DNA from: JABDBK01 sp964533645
GTDB lineage: Bacteria; Pseudomonadota; Gammaproteobacteria; DSM-16500
Assembly: GCA_964533645.1 (NCBI GenBank)
Contig: CAZHMQ010000005.1
Location: 1 to 45,232, forward strand
Direction of reading: 5' to 3'
Length of the DNA stretch: 45,232 bases
The notes below the pieces were generated by a model, which worked only from the letters and a program-made list of their open reading frames with translations, was not told the DNA's origin and ran no database searches. Below, piece after piece: positions 1-8,078 of the stretch (its first letter is position 1; every line of letters starts with the position of its first letter). Position numbers and translations under genes: made by a program.

Positions 1-32
1 AATAAATAGTTAATTATGTACGGAGGCTTTTT

Positions 33-1166
33 GTGAAAAAATATACCAAGCTATGTTTAGCAACACTTTGTTTTATTTCATCCGTATCAGCGTTTGCTGA
101 TGGTTATAAAGGTGAGGCGCCACCACTGGTTCCTGTAACTATTCCTAATTTTGCAGGGGGATTTGAGTTTACCTTAGGTGCACTTTATATGGTGCCGAAT
201 ACGTCAAATTTAGAGTATTTAGGTACATCTCATATTGAAGATGCTGGTATAAATGCCGTGAATGATAGAGTGGACTATAATGTGCATCCAAACTATAACT
301 GGGGATTCTTGCTTGGTTTAGGATATGTCTTCCCCAATACTTCAAATGATGTGAAGTTAGATTGGATGTATTTCCATAATGATTTCAAATCCAGTGAATT
401 TGTGGTAGGGCATGGTCAAGATGTTGCATTTGTTCCGGGTTTTGAAACCTTTTTGGATGGTGATGAGGTATTACACGCTATTGGAAAAGTGAACTATGAG
501 TTTGATGCAGTGGATTTAACCTTTGGCCAATATATTAATATCGGATCCAGGTTACAAACCAGATTGTTCACTGGCTTGCGATACATGCGATTAGATGATA
601 ATTTATCAACCGATTACGCGATTTATGAAAGTAGAGGAGTTTCTACTGGCTCAGTAGTCAATATCTTTGCAGACGGATCGGTAAACTCTAGCTTTAATGG
701 TTTAGGTCCTATGGTTGGTATTAAAGCAGATTATTATCTAGGTGCTGGTTGGAGTTTGGCGGGCGCTGTCGATGGTGCATTATTGGTAGGGCAGTTAAGT
801 TTGAATGCTGATGGACAAACAGCTGTATTCCTCCAGAGCGGATCAACGACTCCTTATACTTTGGTTGCCGCTACGAATGTAGATTATAATTACGATAGCC
901 AAAATGTCATTGCTCCAGGATTTGATGCTAAGTTTGGTCTTAACTACAAATATCAATTCAATAACGGTACTTTGCTAGCGTTTGAATTAGGATATCAAGT
1001 TACTAAGTATATTGATGTAGTGGAACAAATTGGCGGAGCTGATGAAGTTCTCATTGCAGGCCTATCATCTACATCTGTACAGCCTTCTGGTTTCGATCGC
1101 AGAGATGTTGATGTTACCAACTTCCGTTTGGCAGGTCCTTATTTGACTATGAATGTTAAAATTTAA
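33..1166 (+). CDS. MOMP-like porin, first tandem copy
   Basis: A 377-residue outer-membrane pore protein of the Legionella major outer membrane / Lpg1974-like family. It has a signal peptide of about 22 residues ending in SAFA before DGYKG, then a Gly/Tyr/Asn-rich sequence with alternating aromatic strands typical of a beta-barrel, and a C-terminus of short strands ending TMNVKI. The start is GTG, chosen because GGAGG lies 7-8 bases upstream and the second copy has the same arrangement. The protein matches the next gene along its whole length, including the LDWMYFHNDFKSSEF block and the NSSFNGLGP block, so this is a recent tandem duplication. Family assignment is by recognition of sequence style and is fairly firm; pore activity is inferred from the family. 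Confidence 0.85.
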   Translation: MKKYTKLCLATLCFISSVSAFADGYKGEAPPLVPVTIPNFAGGFEFTLGALYMVPNTSNLEYLGTSHIEDAGINAVNDRVDYNVHPNYNWGFLLGLGYVFPNTSNDVKLDWMYFHNDFKSSEFVVGHGQDVAFVPGFETFLDGDEVLHAIGKVNYEFDAVDLTFGQYINIGSRLQTRLFTGLRYMRLDDNLSTDYAIYESRGVSTGSVVNIFADGSVNSSFNGLGPMVGIKADYYLGAGWSLAGAVDGALLVGQLSLNADGQTAVFLQSGSTTPYTLVAATNVDYNYDSQNVIAPGFDAKFGLNYKYQFNNGTLLAFELGYQVTKYIDVVEQIGGADEVLIAGLSSTSVQPSGFDRRDVDVTNFRLAGPYLTMNVKI

Positions 1167-1184
1167 TATCTCCTTATGTTTATT

Positions 1185-1215
1185 AAAGCCATTGTTGCGA
1201 AGCAGTGGCTTTTTT
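1185..1215 (+). terminator. Hairpin terminator between the two porin genes
   Basis: The arms AAAGCCATTG and CAGTGGCTTT close, with two further pairs, on a GCGA tetraloop and run into six T residues. It sits 19 bases after the first porin stop and ends only 6 bases before the GGAGG of the second porin, so it may act as an attenuator or processing site as well as a terminator. Confidence 0.75.
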
Positions 1216-1234
1216 ATGTGCGGAGGGTTTTTTT

Positions 1235-2362
1235 GTGAAAAAATATACCAAATTATATGTAGCAACACTTTGTTTTATTTCATCCGTACCAGTTTTTGCT
1301 GATGGTTATAAAGGTGAGGCGCCACCACTTATTCCTGTAAGTATTCCTAGTTTTGCAGGTGGTTTCGAGTTTACTTTAGGTGCGATTTATATGAGACCAG
1401 ATACTTCAAATTTGGATTATCTGGAGGCTGAGTATTCTGGTGTTGAAGGTATAAATAGTATAGTAAATAACGTGGAGTATGCTGTGCATCCCGGTTATAA
1501 CTGGGGATTCTTGCTCGGTTTAGGATATGTTATTCCTAATACAGCAAATGATGTGAAATTGGACTGGATGTATTTCCATAATGACTTTAAATCCAGTGAG
1601 TTTCTCGTAGGAGAGGATCAATCTCTTGCATTCACACCGGCTTTTGACCCTAGCTTATTTGGAGATCAGGTATTACATGCTGTTGGTAAAGTACAGTACG
1701 ATTTTGATGCGGTAGACTTAACCTTTGGTCAATATCTCAATTTCGGCTCCAGGTTGCAAACTAGGTTATTTACTGGTTTGCGATACATGAGATTAGATGA
1801 TGATTTGTCAACGGATTATGCAATTCGTACAGATAGAGGATTTAGTACAGGTTCAATCAGTAATATCTTTGTAGATGGATCGGTAAATTCTAGCTTTAAT
1901 GGCTTAGGTCCTTTAGTGGGTATCAAAGCGGATTATTATCTAGGTGCGGGTTTCGGCTTGTCGGGGGCAGTTGATGGAGCATTGTTAGTAGGGCAGTTAA
2001 GTTTGAATGCTAATGGACAAATGGCCATTTTTACTCAAAGCGGAACAACAGCTCCTTATATATTAAGTAGTGCTACCAATGCTGATTATGCCTACGATAG
2101 CCAAAATATTATTGCTCCAGGATTTGATGCAAAATTCGGTCTTAACTACAAGTATCAATTCAATAATGGTACTTTGTTAGGATTTGAATTGGGATATCAA
2201 GTCACAAAATATATTGATGTGGTGGAGCAAATGGAAGGAGCTGATGAATTTAAAGACTTCTTATCATCCACTGGACGGATTGAAGATGCTGACCGCAGAG
2301 ACGTTGATGTCACCAATTTTCGTTTAGCAGGTCCTTATTTGACATTGAATGTTAAAATCTAA
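1235..2362 (+). CDS. MOMP-like porin, second tandem copy
   Basis: A 375-residue porin of the same Legionella MOMP / Lpg1974-like family as the gene before it. The start is taken as GTG at 1235 (product begins MKKYTKLYV) with GGAGG at 1222-1226; a longer reading from GTG at 1205 would begin inside the terminator hairpin and is rejected. Signal peptide of about 22 residues ends PVFA before DGYKG. The barrel core is strongly conserved with copy one. The copies differ mainly in short segments around residues 45-60, 110-130, 260-285 and 330-350, which are probably surface loops. Tandem porins with diverging loops are commonly explained by antigenic or host-driven variation; that is inference here. 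Confidence 0.85.
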   Translation: MKKYTKLYVATLCFISSVPVFADGYKGEAPPLIPVSIPSFAGGFEFTLGAIYMRPDTSNLDYLEAEYSGVEGINSIVNNVEYAVHPGYNWGFLLGLGYVIPNTANDVKLDWMYFHNDFKSSEFLVGEDQSLAFTPAFDPSLFGDQVLHAVGKVQYDFDAVDLTFGQYLNFGSRLQTRLFTGLRYMRLDDDLSTDYAIRTDRGFSTGSISNIFVDGSVNSSFNGLGPLVGIKADYYLGAGFGLSGAVDGALLVGQLSLNANGQMAIFTQSGTTAPYILSSATNADYAYDSQNIIAPGFDAKFGLNYKYQFNNGTLLGFELGYQVTKYIDVVEQMEGADEFKDFLSSTGRIEDADRRDVDVTNFRLAGPYLTLNVKI

Positions 2363-2365
2363 TGC

Positions 2366-2397
2366 AAAAGCCGCTGTTCTAGAACATCGGCTTTTTT
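2366..2397 (+). terminator. Rho-independent terminator after second porin
   Basis: The stem AAAAGCCG / CGGCTTTT, extended after one mismatch by the palindrome TGTTCTAGAACA, is followed by a run of six T. It lies 3 bases after the porin stop codon. Confidence 0.85.
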
Positions 2398-2431
2398 ATC
2401 GAATATACCTTTACCCTAGATTCGGCAGTAC

Positions 2432-2491
2432 AAACGCAAATTCCGGATAAGTCTGGCATGACAGGGCTGGGCTTATCCGGAATTTGCGTTT
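2432..2491. repeat. 60-bp element with perfect 20-bp inverted repeat
   Basis: Bases 2432-2451 (beginning AAACGCAAATTCCGG) are the exact reverse complement of bases 2472-2491, separated by a 20-base spacer (2452-2471). There is no T tract on either side, so it is not a standard intrinsic terminator. It lies in the gap between the convergent porin and def genes. The shape is like a REP/REPIN or a minimal MITE, but no second copy was found in the window. Confidence 0.7.
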
Positions 2492-2550
2492 ATTGGAAGT
2501 AACTCAACTACTCATGGACGTGAACGTTTACGAGGTTGTTTGCGCTATAT

Positions 2551-3057
2551 TTATTTTTCTCTTTTTAGAAACTTTTCCATCTTCTTAAGCAAAGTTCGTT
2601 TTTTTAATGGGGATAAATAATCAATATAAAGTTTGCCATTTAAATGATCTATTTCATGTTGTAAGCAATGTGCGAGTAAACCATCGCCTTCCATTTCAAA
2701 AAACTGACCATTCACATCTTGAGCTCGCACTTTTACAAATGTTGCTCGTGGGACTTTGTCATAAGTGCCGGGAATGGAAAGACAGCCTGCTTCCATCCAT
2801 GCTTCACCACTTTGTTCAATAATTTCCGGGTTGATGATCACAAACGGTTTGTTGCGTTCTTCGCTAATATCAATCGTCGCAATGCGTTGTGAAACGCCGA
2901 CTTGAGGTGCAGCCAAGCCCACACCATTTTCGTCGTACATAGTTTCATACATATCTTGAACAAACTTGGCGAGTTTTGCGTCAAATAGAGTAACTGGCTC
3001 TGCTATTTTATGTAATGCAGGATGATAGGAGTAATACACAACCTTTAATAATGCCAT
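2551..3057 (-). CDS. def: Peptide deformylase
   Basis: A 168-residue metallo-hydrolase that removes the formyl group from the N-terminal methionine of new proteins in the cytoplasm. Motif I is GVGLAAPQ (residues 45-52), motif III is QHEIDHLNG (133-141, with metal-binding His134 and His138 and catalytic Glu135), and motif II reads AGCLS (90-94, metal ligand Cys92). Motif II is normally EGCLS, so the usual Glu is Ala here while a Glu stays one residue earlier. Length is normal for the family. It starts 12 bases after gspM stops and is on the same strand, so it is probably the last gene of the gspG-M transcript. Legionellales often carry more than one def, so this may be a secondary paralogue. 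Confidence 0.93.
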   Translation of the reverse strand: MALLKVVYYSYHPALHKIAEPVTLFDAKLAKFVQDMYETMYDENGVGLAAPQVGVSQRIATIDISEERNKPFVIINPEIIEQSGEAWMEAGCLSIPGTYDKVPRATFVKVRAQDVNGQFFEMEGDGLLAHCLQHEIDHLNGKLYIDYLSPLKKRTLLKKMEKFLKREK

Positions 3058-3069
3058 AACGTGCCTTTC

Positions 3070-3555
3070 TTAGGATGAGGTTAATTGAAGTTCTGCAGAT
3101 ACAATACCAGGAGTTTCGCTAGGTGCAACTGTCAATTGTGCTACAGTTAAACCTTGTTCGCGCCACGAATCATTAAGCCAGATAATCAGTTTATCAAAAT
3201 CGACTTGTTTCAAGCTAAGTTGCACAGAATCACTATCCGCTTGTCGTAATTGGTAAAGTTGATTTGCGAATGTGCTTTGTTTAATTTGATTCTGAGTCAA
3301 GCTAAGTAAAGATGCTGATGCATGTGTAGAAGATGCTGTTTGAATGGGTTTTGTAGAATTTTCAAGTTGCTTATCAGCAAGCTGCATCCAAGCTAAAAGT
3401 TTTTGATTTTGTTCGACTTGTGTACGCATGGTCGAGATTTTATTATCCAAGGGCGACCATATCCACGTATAAATAATAAAAATAGCTATGGCTATGCTGC
3501 CCATGCTTAAAGTGCGTTTTTCTTGCTGTGATAAATGTAGCCACCATTGTTTCAT
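3070..3555 (-). CDS. gspM: Type II secretion inner-membrane protein GspM
   Basis: A 161-residue bitopic inner-membrane protein of the type II secretion assembly platform, partner of GspL. It has a short cytoplasmic N-terminus (MKQWWLHLSQQEKR), one membrane segment at about residues 17-34, a coiled-coil-like stretch (about 40-75) and a small periplasmic ferredoxin-like C-terminal domain. GspM is weakly conserved, so the call rests on size, topology and position directly after gspL, with which it overlaps by 4 bases (ATGA). Called lspM in Legionella. Confidence 0.85.
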   Translation of the reverse strand: MKQWWLHLSQQEKRTLSMGSIAIAIFIIYTWIWSPLDNKISTMRTQVEQNQKLLAWMQLADKQLENSTKPIQTASSTHASASLLSLTQNQIKQSTFANQLYQLRQADSDSVQLSLKQVDFDKLIIWLNDSWREQGLTVAQLTVAPSETPGIVSAELQLTSS

Positions 3556-4769
3556 GCAACACCTGTATTAATGATTAAGTTTGCTTTGACTTCTGCATTC
3601 GAATTGCTCGCATTTTGTTGTTTTACGTTTAAACCTTGTTGTTTTAACGATTGAGAAAAACGATCAAGCATCTCAAAAGAGGGTGCAACAATAGTTAAAT
3701 TCAGTGAGTGCTCACGAAAATCGAATTGTTTGACATGAATAGCCGGTGTTTGATGCAGGCTATTGCCTATGATGCCTAGTAAATTCAAAATATAATTTTT
3801 ATTAGTATCTGATGAGAGCTTTTTTAATTTCTCTTGCATGCGTTCACGTGGAGCAACCACGCTGGTTGCCGCGGGAAAATGCTTTTTATAAATAGCATTG
3901 ATAGCAAGTTCTGATTTGTGCAGAGAATGTTCTAAGATAACATAAGAAACGATATGGCTTAAAAATAACAAAGTAATCCAGCTTGCAAGCACACCAGCAC
4001 TCACTAGCCATATTTTTTTGGTCAACGATGAGGGTTGCTTGGATGTATATTGACCTTGTAGTAAGTTGATAGAAGTATGAGTATGTAGCGACTCACCCAA
4101 ACTTTCTAAGATGTTTTTGTCTTGGCAAAAAGTTTCCTGGATGACAATATGAGGTAGCTCGAGAGGAATAGCTGGCTCGGAAAAATAATAGATCTGTAAA
4201 CATTCCGGTAGTTCTTTCGAAGTCGTAAGTTGTAATGTTAAATAAGTCGCAATATTTTCATGATCACAAGCAAATCCTTGATATGTCTCAGTGCGAACTA
4301 AACAAATATCTTTTAATACATAAACTTGCCATTGTTTGGATGTATAGGGTAAAGCTAGTGTTGCTGGAATCATGGCATGAGCTTCGATACCCACTTGTTT
4401 TAAAGTTTCTATATGCGCTTCAATGAGTTGACGCTTGATGATAGCAACAGGCACTGTGCCATCCGTTTGATATTCCCCAATAGCAAAATGTAGCTCTGAT
4501 ACATCGGCAATCAATCGTTCTTCTAATGCATAAGGTAATGCTTGCAGTAAACGTTGACGGTTAAGTTTCGGTAGGGTTGCATGAGATAGCAAACAATCTT
4601 CCCCCGGAATGATTGCTATGACAACATACCCATTGGCATAAGTTTTTAAGTCGTCAATATTTCCGTCAAAAACAATGTGTTGCAAAAGGCCGGTTTCATC
4701 CCAGGCGGCCCAGCTTGCCTGAGATGCGAAGGCGGATGATAAATAAATCAACAAACGTTTCGCGGTCAT
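3552..4769 (-). CDS. gspL: Type II secretion protein GspL
   Basis: A 405-residue protein linking the cytoplasmic ATPase GspE to the membrane platform. The N-terminus has the family pattern of a short strand then W..WDE (residues 20-25). The actin-like cytoplasmic domain spans about 1-250 and ends in the typical NLLQGQY (235-241). A single membrane helix lies at about 253-275, followed by a periplasmic ferredoxin-like domain of about 120 residues. It overlaps gspK by 4 bases upstream and gspM by 4 bases downstream, which indicates translational coupling. Start ATG at 4769. Confidence 0.9.
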   Translation of the reverse strand: MTAKRLLIYLSSAFASQASWAAWDETGLLQHIVFDGNIDDLKTYANGYVVIAIIPGEDCLLSHATLPKLNRQRLLQALPYALEERLIADVSELHFAIGEYQTDGTVPVAIIKRQLIEAHIETLKQVGIEAHAMIPATLALPYTSKQWQVYVLKDICLVRTETYQGFACDHENIATYLTLQLTTSKELPECLQIYYFSEPAIPLELPHIVIQETFCQDKNILESLGESLHTHTSINLLQGQYTSKQPSSLTKKIWLVSAGVLASWITLLFLSHIVSYVILEHSLHKSELAINAIYKKHFPAATSVVAPRERMQEKLKKLSSDTNKNYILNLLGIIGNSLHQTPAIHVKQFDFREHSLNLTIVAPSFEMLDRFSQSLKQQGLNVKQQNASNSNAEVKANLIINTGVA

Positions 4770-5740
4770 AAACTACCCTTGCTTTGCCATATGATGTGTT
4801 CTATGGGTTGTGCATTATTGAGCATTCGATGTAATAGTGTATAAAGTATTTTTTCTTGATGCGCTATTTTAACACTTGTTTTGACTAAAAAATAGGCGCT
4901 AATGATGTTTATTTTTTTATCATCGATATGATGGTTTTTAACAATATCAAACTGTAGGAAGCTTTCTGGCGTTGTAAAGGGATGTTGTTTTCTATAATTG
5001 ACAATGGCAGAGGCTGCATCCAAGGATAAGCTGGGGCTCAGGGTCATTAATACCTGTGGAGGGGCGCTATTAACGTTGAGTTTGGTGAGTTCAGGAAGCG
5101 CAGTGACAAAAGGTGATAATTTGGCATAAAGTTTAGGTGTCATGCCTTTCACTAATCTAAGCTCGCTTATGCTTACCATGGGTCGATGGGGTGCAACATA
5201 GGCGGGGGATTGTTTAGCATAAAAATCATCTAATGGATTATTCGTTCCTGAAGGCGCAATCCAATCACGCAGAGCAGTGATAAGATGCTTAATATCGTCC
5301 TCCTTCATGGTAGGTTCAATGGCTTTGACGAGTTGAATAAAGCCTTGATGTGTTTCCGGATCAGTTAAATTGTTCACATTGAACAAACCCTCTTGATCAT
5401 AAATAACGCTGTACACAGTAGCATGTTCTATTTTATCGACGGGAGAAGATAAAGGCATATTATCAGTAAGAACATTTGGTTTTTTTCGTTTTAAATTATT
5501 ATTGAGCTGTTCTATTGCCCATGCAATAGAGCCTTCTGCATATAAACGTGCTTTAGTGTCATTCATTATTAATTCAGTGCGTCTAAGATCCATGCGTAAA
5601 CGATCTATCATGGCAACTGATGCAATAGCAACTAAAGCTGTGACGAATAACGCCACAATAATGGCTGCGCCGCGCTGTGCCCTTCGAGACGGCGCCATTC
5701 GTCTTGAGGGGACTATGAAAGCCTTAAGTTTTTTTCGCAC
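4766..5740 (-). CDS. gspK: Type II secretion minor pseudopilin GspK
   Basis: A 324-residue minor pseudopilin that caps the pseudopilus tip with GspI and GspJ. The prepilin cleavage site is after Gly24 (AQRG, then AAIIVALFVTALVA), and as usual for GspK there is no Glu at mature position 5. The large alpha-helical head follows (LNVNSAPPQVLMTL is the typical helix-hairpin-helix-like block). The start is GTG at 5740 with AGGA about 8 bases upstream; it overlaps gspJ by 17 bases. The leader is unusually long because it holds a doubled PSRR unit (VPSRRMAPSRR) encoded by an imperfect palindrome at 5680-5710. An internal ATG at 5698 would give a 10-residue leader but has no good ribosome binding site. 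Confidence 0.92.
   Translation of the reverse strand: MRKKLKAFIVPSRRMAPSRRAQRGAAIIVALFVTALVAIASVAMIDRLRMDLRRTELIMNDTKARLYAEGSIAWAIEQLNNNLKRKKPNVLTDNMPLSSPVDKIEHATVYSVIYDQEGLFNVNNLTDPETHQGFIQLVKAIEPTMKEDDIKHLITALRDWIAPSGTNNPLDDFYAKQSPAYVAPHRPMVSISELRLVKGMTPKLYAKLSPFVTALPELTKLNVNSAPPQVLMTLSPSLSLDAASAIVNYRKQHPFTTPESFLQFDIVKNHHIDDKKINIISAYFLVKTSVKIAHQEKILYTLLHRMLNNAQPIEHIIWQSKGSL
5680..5710. repeat. Imperfect palindrome inside the gspK leader
   Basis: CCCTTCGAGACG on the plus strand is answered by CGTCTTGAGGG 8 bases later. It encodes the doubled PSRR of the GspK leader. The 13 bases CCTTCGAGACGGC recur exactly at 26877-26889, again in a hairpin. A short interspersed palindromic element inside coding sequence is the likely explanation, but only two copies are visible. 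Confidence 0.5.
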
Positions 5741-6350
5741 TTTCTTGTCCTGTTGCAGGTAGAAGATAGAATTGTGTTATTTTACCCCAATTTTTTATGC
5801 TGAGGTGTACTCGAATTCCCTTGGGGGTAGCTGAGGGAGATTGGCTATTGGAGGGCGGCCAGTGGTTAGCGAATTTTCCTTTCGGATCTAAGTATTCAAA
5901 ACGTAAATCACTTAGGTTATCTAACAGTATGCGCGAATCAGGTAAGGTTTGTGCGGTTTGATCCAATACTGGCCATGTGTTGCGTAACAAATGTGTTTTT
6001 TCTAATGCATATTGTGTGCGTTGTAATGTACTACGTTGTAGTTGGCCCTGTGGGTTAGCGAAACCCGCATGCGTGAATGTTACGTTTGTTGGGGTGCCGA
6101 CTAAGCTTGTTTCTATGTTTCCTTTTGCACTCGTAATAGGACGATTAATAGCTTGCTCAAGGTCGCGCGACATGAGTAATAAAGTAAGTTGTAAGTTTGC
6201 TAGTTTATCGGCTTGTATCGAGGTGACAGATTGACTGTTTAATACAGTACGCAAACCCGAGACCATGATGATAGAAACGATGGTAAAAATGAAAATGGCA
6301 ATGAGGACTTCTAATAATGTAAAACCGATTTCGCTATTATTTTTGTTCAT
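5724..6350 (-). CDS. gspJ: Type II secretion minor pseudopilin GspJ
   Basis: A 208-residue minor pseudopilin. The leader MNKNNSEIG is cut before FTLLEVLIAIFIF, with the conserved Glu at mature position 5 and a membrane-spanning N-terminal helix; the beta-rich head follows. It forms the pseudopilus tip with GspI and GspK. It overlaps gspI upstream by 14 bases and gspK downstream by 17 bases. The length and the relatively large head domain distinguish it from GspH and GspI. Confidence 0.9.
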   Translation of the reverse strand: MNKNNSEIGFTLLEVLIAIFIFTIVSIIMVSGLRTVLNSQSVTSIQADKLANLQLTLLLMSRDLEQAINRPITSAKGNIETSLVGTPTNVTFTHAGFANPQGQLQRSTLQRTQYALEKTHLLRNTWPVLDQTAQTLPDSRILLDNLSDLRFEYLDPKGKFANHWPPSNSQSPSATPKGIRVHLSIKNWGKITQFYLLPATGQESAKKT

Positions 6351-6705
6351 AAAGATAACTCGAAAGATCTGCTAATGCTTGATCACTATCCTTACGAAAA
6401 ACGGAAACATGCAATGCTTTAATGTTGGGATGAGGTGTTCCTTCAAGAGTAGCTTTCCAGGTCCATGCTTGATTGAGCATTTCCGTTTCTTCGGAAATTT
6501 CATCGGATTTAGATAAATTAATTAATCCAGCTCTGGCTTCATTTATAACACATGTGGCAACCCAATTCGCAATGATTTTTTGTTGTAAATATTGCGTATC
6601 TCTAATATTTTGTGATGTAGATTTTATCACGGCAGTCAGCGCAATGCCGATAATAGCAAGTGCAACCAATACTTCAATGAGTGTGAAACCTTGGCTATTT
6701 TTCAT
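6337..6705 (-). CDS. gspI: Type II secretion minor pseudopilin GspI
   Basis: A minor pseudopilin of 122 residues from the start chosen here. The leader MKNSQG is cut before FTLIEVLVALAIIGIAL, with Glu5 conserved. The ATG at 6705 is preferred because CGAGATG lies a few bases upstream and it gives a normal 6-residue leader; a longer reading from 6738 would add 11 residues and is less likely. It overlaps the end of gspH by 11 bases. GspI starts assembly of the tip complex with GspJ and GspK in other bacteria. Confidence 0.9.
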   Translation of the reverse strand: MKNSQGFTLIEVLVALAIIGIALTAVIKSTSQNIRDTQYLQQKIIANWVATCVINEARAGLINLSKSDEISEETEMLNQAWTWKATLEGTPHPNIKALHVSVFRKDSDQALADLSSYLYEQK

Positions 6706-7210
6706 AATACATCTCGGTTTGAATATTTCCGCTGGCATCTCCCCTTACAACATAGGCAGGCTTCTCGTTTCTATTGGCAATAGTAATAGTGAAAGCGGTG
6801 ATATCACCGCTTTCAGAAATAACAATATGTGGTTTGCCATCGAGCGCTTTGCCTTCATTATTGACTCGTACGCTAAGTCGTATATGCTCTGGAATGTTAT
6901 GTAACCCTAAGCTTCCTTTGGTGATTGCTTGCCATGGGTTTTCTTTGTGAGAGTTGTAGTTAAAAAATTGAAAACTATGACGATTAAATGCTAATCCTAC
7001 GGTGTTAGGCTGCAACATGGCTTCTGACTCAGCTAACACAATCAAACGTGTGAGTTGTTTAGCGAAACTTTCTAATTGTTTGGTTTTATTGCTTGAAATC
7101 GTCACCAGTGCAACACCAGATACAATACTCATTATGACGATGACGATAAGGATTTCGATCAGTGTAAAACCTTTCGCTATCCTTTTCGTCATACGTGCAT
7201 GAGTTATCAT
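6695..7210 (-). CDS. gspH: Type II secretion minor pseudopilin GspH
   Basis: A 171-residue minor pseudopilin. The leader MITHARMTKRIAKG is cut before FTLIEILIVIVIMSI, with Glu5 present; a head domain of about 130 residues follows. An alternative ATG (residue 7) would shorten the leader to 8 residues, but the first ATG overlaps the gspG stop as TAATG, the sort of coupling seen along this operon. It probably links the tip complex to the GspG shaft. Confidence 0.88.
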   Translation of the reverse strand: MITHARMTKRIAKGFTLIEILIVIVIMSIVSGVALVTISSNKTKQLESFAKQLTRLIVLAESEAMLQPNTVGLAFNRHSFQFFNYNSHKENPWQAITKGSLGLHNIPEHIRLSVRVNNEGKALDGKPHIVISESGDITAFTITIANRNEKPAYVVRGDASGNIQTEMYYEK

Positions 7211-7647
7211 TAACTTGCATTATCCATATTTAAATTACTTATTTCACTGTTACCATCTTTCCCTTTAGCACCATAACTGAATATACGAATTTTGTCGTTA
7301 TCATTGATATATTGGTATGCTTGTCCCCATGGGTCTTGTGGTAATTGCTGCAAATAACCATCAGATTTCCAATTGCGTGGTATGGGTTCTGAAGTAGGTT
7401 TGCTTACAAGTGCTTGTAATCCTTGATCAGTGGATGGGTAATAACCATTATCTAATTTATAAAGATCCAAGGCGCTTTGGATGGCTAAAATATCTTGTTT
7501 GACTTTAACGATACGTGCTTGTTCGGGTCGGCTCATGATGTTAGGCATGATGACAGCAGCTAAAATACCTAGAATAACAACGACCACCATCACTTCTATC
7601 AGGGTGAATCCATTCATTTTTTTTGTAATATAACGAGATTTGTGCAT
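7210..7647 (-). CDS. gspG: Type II secretion major pseudopilin GspG
   Basis: A 145-residue major pseudopilin that polymerises into the periplasmic pseudopilus. The leader ends KKMNG and the mature protein starts FTLIEVMVVVVILGILAA with Glu5. The C-terminal half has the GspG signature (LDLYKLDNGYYPSTDQGL, then WGQAYQYI and the Gly/Asp/Asn calcium-binding end). It is the first gene of the minus-strand gspG-M-def run. An AAGG lies upstream of the ATG and a perfect minus-strand TATAAT lies about 37 bases upstream. Confidence 0.95.
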   Translation of the reverse strand: MHKSRYITKKMNGFTLIEVMVVVVILGILAAVIMPNIMSRPEQARIVKVKQDILAIQSALDLYKLDNGYYPSTDQGLQALVSKPTSEPIPRNWKSDGYLQQLPQDPWGQAYQYINDNDKIRIFSYGAKGKDGNSEISNLNMDNAS

Positions 7648-7683
7648 AAAAAATACCTTTTTAACCTTTATATGAGAAAATCC

Positions 7684-7689
7684 ATTATA
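7684..7689 (-). promoter_or_regulatory. Likely -10 box of the gspG operon
   Basis: The minus strand reads a perfect TATAAT here, placing the transcript start about 30 bases before the gspG ATG. No convincing -35 box is seen at 16-18 bases upstream. The plus strand of the same bases gives TATACT, which could serve the divergent small gene. Confidence 0.4.
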
Positions 7690-7728
7690 CTAGAAGTAAG
7701 TCATAATGCATCCATGACGGGGGTTAGC

Positions 7729-7932
7729 ATGAGTAAACTTGACGGTAAGTCCCTAGCTTTTATAGAGTTTCTTACATTACCCGCCGGTGAAAAAGGCCGA
7801 AAAATTTTGGATGAAGCAGGCCTTGCTACTAAACTTGATGTAATGTCAGATACAGTCGATAAAGAAATAAATAGTTTAATTAATCAGGCAAATCAAAGAG
7901 TTGATGAGAAGCAAAGGACGCCTCGTACATAA
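7729..7932 (+). CDS. Small hypothetical protein, 67 residues
   Basis: A small, charged, mostly helical protein with no recognised family, no signal peptide and no membrane segment. The ATG at 7729 (product starts MSKLDGKSLAF) is preferred over 7642 because a GGGGG run lies about 5 bases upstream and the longer reading would overlap the start of the divergent gspG. It is the first of five plus-strand genes standing between gspG and gspF. Function unknown. Confidence 0.5.
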   Translation: MSKLDGKSLAFIEFLTLPAGEKGRKILDEAGLATKLDVMSDTVDKEINSLINQANQRVDEKQRTPRT

Positions 7933-8078
7933 AATATTTTAAATAATCATGGAGGAAGCAAGAGTTTTTTGTAATACTGAGAATGGAATAGTTTTGCTAT
8001 TTTTGCTAAAATTGGTTAAAATATAGGCTACTATAAGGATTGTTGAGTAGGTAACGAGCATATTGATGAGGTAATATT

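Noticed and set aside
7950..8027. 25-codon frame starting ATGGAGGAAGC
   Set aside because: No ribosome site and no supporting context; the region is simple intergenic AT-rich sequence.
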